Shown piece by piece: positions 6,831 through 8,571 of a DNA stretch of 8,571 bases. The position numbers were made by a program, and so were the translations under genes. The DNA comes from an uncultured archaeon (GTDB lineage Archaea > Halobacteriota > Methanosarcinia > Methanosarcinales > Methanoperedenaceae): positions 1 through 8,571 of the forward strand of contig CABMIA010000019.1 in NCBI GenBank assembly GCA_902386085.1, in the 5' to 3' direction. How positions within the stretch are numbered: position 1 is the stretch's first letter; every line of letters starts with the position of its first letter. A model generated the notes under the pieces. The model was not told the origin of the DNA, searched no databases, and saw only the letters and a program-made list of their open reading frames with translations.

Positions 6831-7301
6831 TTGCGACAAGAAGTTGCATCACAAATTGCAGTATGCCACTCCCTCCATTCGGAGTGACCTTATTATGGCA
6901 TGCTTTTTCAGTAATGAGAAGGTATGAAGCCCATAAGACAATGTAGAGAACTCTGGAAGTCTAATTCAGACAATCCGCTAAGGTAAAAATGCTATGAAGA
7001 AACAAATGTTGAACCATTGTAAGAGTCGTAAATACAGACAAGCGAAAATAGACCGATGCGCTTGAACCAAAATGGTTCAAAATCAGGCTGTAATGGCTTG
7101 GCACACGTTACAGGGAATGGACAAACGATTCTCGGCTCATAGATGGCTTCTAAGGCATTTAGAATTATTTGCGATGCAGAACCTGGTAAGTCCACTGCAC
7201 TCCCAATTGGTAGAAACTCCGCAAGGAGTAACGATGGTGCAGGGGATAGAGGATTGACCCCTTAAAGGGAGCACGCAAAAGCGAATGTGCGCCCTACCAA
7301 T
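6831..7301 (+). ncRNA. Highly structured RNA segment, probable 5' fragment of a group II intron
   Basis: No believable protein is encoded here, but helices follow one another closely: ATGCC/GGCAT (6863-6867 with 6897-6901) enclosing ACTCC/GGAGT (6868-6872 with 6881-6885); a 10-bp pair 7009-7018 with 7071-7080 enclosing CAAGCG/CGCTTG (7039-7044, 7059-7064); 7088-7095 with 7106-7113; GAAT/ATTC (7115-7118, 7128-7131); TTCTAA/TTAGAA (7148-7153, 7159-7164); a 10-bp pair with one mismatch (7191-7200, 7237-7246); ACTCC-GCAA-GGAGT (7216-7229) with a GNRA tetraloop; an 8-bp pair 7206-7213 with 7294-7301; and GGGAGCAC/GTGCGCCC (7267-7274, 7287-7294). Purine-rich loops (GCAA, AAAA) mark the plus strand as the RNA strand. 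The start, TTGCGACAAGAAG, is one base from the GUGCGAC opening of many group II introns, and a 470-nt length fits domains I-III. I see no reverse transcriptase and no domain V, so it would be a truncated relic; the family assignment is from memory of such introns and is tentative. Confidence 0.5.
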
Positions 7302-7319
7302 CCATATTTTCAAGCTCTG

Positions 7320-7390
7320 CTTTGCGATCTTTATGCCCCTTTGCGGTGTGCAATTCTCTAAACCGCAAAGAACGCAAAGTACGCAAAGAA
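7320..7390. repeat. CGCAAAG/CTTTGCG repeat cluster
   Basis: CGCAAAG occurs three times at an exact 9-bp period (7364, 7373, 7382), and its complement CTTTGCG twice upstream (7320, 7339). CTTTGCGGT (7339-7347) and ACCGCAAAG (7362-7370) form a perfect 9-bp inverted repeat with a 14-base loop. Short clusters of this kind are scattered through many environmental bacterial and archaeal genomes, and read on the opposite strand they produce spurious 'LCVLCVLCG' proteins. Not a CRISPR array: the units are too short and there are no spacers. Confidence 0.7.
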
Positions 7391-7468
7391 GTAAAAATCG
7401 TACCGACACCTAATGTAACGGTCTCAATTTAACACAAATATTATCAACTTTCGAAGCCCTTGGAAATA

Positions 7469-7542
7469 AAACCGCAAATTACAAGCAGGTTTGAATAGAT
7501 CACTACTTTGTATCTGCGGTTAATATTTTAAAATCCAGGTGA
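7469..7542 (+). promoter_or_regulatory. Upstream region of mdh: inverted repeat, TATA-like element, ribosome site
   Basis: AGGTGA (7537-7542) is a good Shine-Dalgarno sequence 6 bases before the mdh ATG. An AT-rich TAATATTTTAAAA (7521-7533) could be a TATA element but lies so near the ATG that the ribosome site would be left out of the transcript; an earlier promoter (for example around the AAATATTATC near 7436-7445) is therefore also possible. AACCGCA (7470-7476) and TGCGGTT (7515-7521) form a 7-bp inverted repeat related to the CGCAAAG cluster upstream. Function unknown. Confidence 0.4.
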
Positions 7543-7548
7543 ATCCAA

Positions 7549-8478
7549 ATGCCCAAAATCACAGTCATCGGCGCGGGCGCTGTGGGCGCAACCGCGGCGC
7601 AGAGGATAGCAGAAAAAGAACTCGGGGATGTCGTGCTTACAGATATTGTTGAAGGGCTTCCGCAGGGTAAAGCCCTTGATCTCCTTGAAGCAGGACCGAT
7701 TTGCGGATACGACTCCAGGCTTCTTGGAACAAACGACTATAAAGATATCGAAGGCTCGGATGTTGTCGTGATCACGGCGGGAATAGCAAGAAAACCAGGC
7801 ATGACGCGGGAAGACCTGCTGAAAATAAATTCAAAGATCATCAGGGAAGTGTCGCAGAATATTGCAAGATATGCCCCTGACTCAGTGATCATCACGGTCA
7901 CAAATCCGCTTGACCTGATGACATACCTGACCATGAAGACCACGAACTTTGAGCCGAACCGGGTTTTCGGGATGAGCGGGGTACTGGATTCGGGCAGGTT
8001 TGCTGCTTTCATCGCCATGGAACTTGGCTGCTCTGTGCGGGACATAAGCGCAATGGTGCTTGGCGGGCACGGAGATACAATGGTTCCTCTCCCGCGTTTC
8101 ACCACCGTATCCGGAGTCCCGATAACAGAGCTGATGCCCGAAGATACCATCAGCCGCCTCGTGGAGAGAACAGTCAACGGCGGGGCTGAGATCGTGAATC
8201 TCCTGAAAACAGGCAGCGCTTTCTATGCGCCGTCTGCCGCTGTTACGAACATGGTCGAGGCCGTAATAAAGAATACAAAGAGGATCCTGCCCGCATGCGC
8301 CTGCCTGGGCGGTGAGTACGGTAAAAAAGATATTTATCTTGGCGTTCCGGTAAAGCTGGGGCGCAGCGGAGTAGAAGAGATTGTTGAGCTAAAACTGACC
8401 GACGGTGAAAGGAAGGCCCTGGATAGGTCGGCACAGGCTGTCAGTTCAGGAATAATTTCCCTCAATGCATTATTATAA
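7549..8478 (+). CDS. mdh: Malate dehydrogenase (NAD-dependent, LDH-like type)
   Basis: 309 residues, normal for the LDH-like malate dehydrogenases. It interconverts malate and oxaloacetate with NAD in the cytoplasm. The N-terminal Rossmann fold shows GAGAVG (8-13) and D32 after the second strand, which favours NAD over NADP. Substrate residues are all present: R81 (ARKPGMTR; arginine at this place marks malate rather than lactate dehydrogenase), R87, N119 (TVTNPLD), D147 and R150 (VLDSGRF) and the catalytic H174 (GGHGDTMVPL). The spacing D147-R150-H174 matches the classic D168-R171-H195 of the family. The active-site phrase GGHGDTMVPLPRFTTVSGVPI resembles bacterial LDH-like enzymes more than the GEHGD form I recall from Methanocaldococcus, so a bacterial origin is possible. 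The start is supported by AGGTGA 6 bases upstream. Composition is as in the rest of the chromosome, GC-richer than the island before it. The next gene is convergent. Confidence 0.95.
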   Translation: MPKITVIGAGAVGATAAQRIAEKELGDVVLTDIVEGLPQGKALDLLEAGPICGYDSRLLGTNDYKDIEGSDVVVITAGIARKPGMTREDLLKINSKIIREVSQNIARYAPDSVIITVTNPLDLMTYLTMKTTNFEPNRVFGMSGVLDSGRFAAFIAMELGCSVRDISAMVLGGHGDTMVPLPRFTTVSGVPITELMPEDTISRLVERTVNGGAEIVNLLKTGSAFYAPSAAVTNMVEAVIKNTKRILPACACLGGEYGKKDIYLGVPVKLGRSGVEEIVELKLTDGERKALDRSAQAVSSGIISLNALL

Positions 8479-8494
8479 TAAAATACGCATCGGG

Positions 8495-8571
8495 CTATCT
8501 CGCCCCTCCGCCTCCTCCTCCAAATCCGCCTCCTCCGCCGAATCCCCCTCCGCCTCCGCCAAACACTCCGC
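8495..8571 (-). CDS. C-terminal end of a protein with a Gly/Phe-rich tail
   Basis: Only the last 25 codons and the stop (TAG, complement of 8495-8497) lie in the window; the gene enters from the right edge. Read on the minus strand the frame is almost entirely glycine, with phenylalanine at intervals, ending GGGGGGAR. Such tails are typical of membrane proteins with a TPM (YgcG-like) domain or of DUF2207 membrane proteins, where a low-complexity glycine run closes the chain. The domain that would decide between these lies outside. It converges on mdh with a 16-bp gap. The alternative is that this is a chance GC-rich repeat, but the intact frame with regular GGA/GGC codons and a stop argues for a gene. 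Confidence 0.65.
   Translation of the reverse strand, partial: GVFGGGGGGFGGGGGFGGGGGGAR

Noticed and set aside
7071..7087. GGTTCAAAATC resembling a tRNA T-loop
   Set aside because: No matching acceptor, D or anticodon arm can be placed around it, and the bases are better used in the TTGAACC pairings.
7072..7257. Plus-strand open frame of 61 codons in the structured RNA segment
   Set aside because: It runs through several perfect hairpins, has no ribosome site or plausible TATA at the right distance, and shows no protein-like pattern; the RNA structure explains the sequence better.
7364..7390. Regular 9-bp spacing considered as a CRISPR array
   Set aside because: The units are 7-9 bp and contiguous, with no unique spacers and no cas genes nearby.
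7137..7409. Minus-strand open frame of 90 codons beginning FLLLCVLCVLCG-like
   Set aside because: The cysteine/leucine repeat is just the translation of the 9-bp CGCAAAG repeat on the other strand, a known source of spurious gene calls.
6831..7548. Search for group II intron domain V and a reverse transcriptase
   Set aside because: I found no domain V-like hairpin and no reverse transcriptase frame in this gap or in the neighbouring genes, so a complete, active intron is not claimed.
7737..8177. Minus-strand open frame of 146 codons opposite mdh
   Set aside because: It is a shadow of the well-supported malate dehydrogenase, which has all its catalytic residues on the plus strand.

Overview
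The window reads as chromosomal DNA of a methanogen-related archaeon, most likely Methanosarcinales. The evidence is the adjacent cdhD-cdhE pair of the acetyl-CoA decarbonylase/synthase (ACDS) complex, TATA boxes about 25 bp from start codons (leaderless or near-leaderless transcripts), and Shine-Dalgarno sites matching the archaeal 16S tail. Candidatus Methanoperedens (ANME-2d) is a reasonable guess, but the genus is inference.

Layout, left to right. Positions 1-1891 hold the 3' third of cdhD and the complete cdhE, overlapping by one base (TAATG): the small and large subunits of the corrinoid/iron-sulfur protein that carries methyl groups between tetrahydrosarcinapterin and acetyl-CoA. A convergent cysteine-cluster protein (YkgJ type, 1902-2561, minus) is divergent from nicotinate phosphoribosyltransferase (pncB, 2620-3975, plus); a single symmetric TATA element lies between their starts. 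A VOC/glyoxalase-fold metalloprotein follows (4065-4655). The right end has malate dehydrogenase (mdh, 7549-8478) and, converging on it, the last 25 codons of a protein with a Gly/Phe-rich tail (8495-8571, minus).

Between these housekeeping genes lies a clearly different segment, about 4680-7530. It is very AT-rich: a hand count gives 13/60 GC at 5941-6000, against 34/60 at 8041-8100 in mdh. It encodes two minus-strand proteins I do not recognise: a soluble 257-residue protein with a helical, HEPN-like C-terminal half, and a 328-residue protein with an N-terminal two-helix membrane hairpin. The upstream regions of both carry the same 11-bp sequence, CCTAATACTGG. Both genes have TATA-like elements about 26 bp from their start codons.

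The 770-bp gap between the membrane-protein gene and mdh is not empty. Positions 6831-7301 contain a dense series of plus-strand hairpins, including a GCAA tetraloop, long-range helices and mutually exclusive pairings. The segment starts with a sequence close to the group II intron 5' consensus. My best reading is the 5' part of a group II intron without its reverse transcriptase and domains V/VI; an undescribed structured RNA is the alternative. It is followed by short CGCAAAG repeats in both orientations (7320-7390), with further AAACCGCAAA-type copies up to the mdh promoter.

The flanking genes are ordinary central metabolism: C1/acetyl-CoA, NAD salvage and malate/oxaloacetate. The most novel part is the AT-rich island with its two orphan genes, shared upstream motif and structured RNA.
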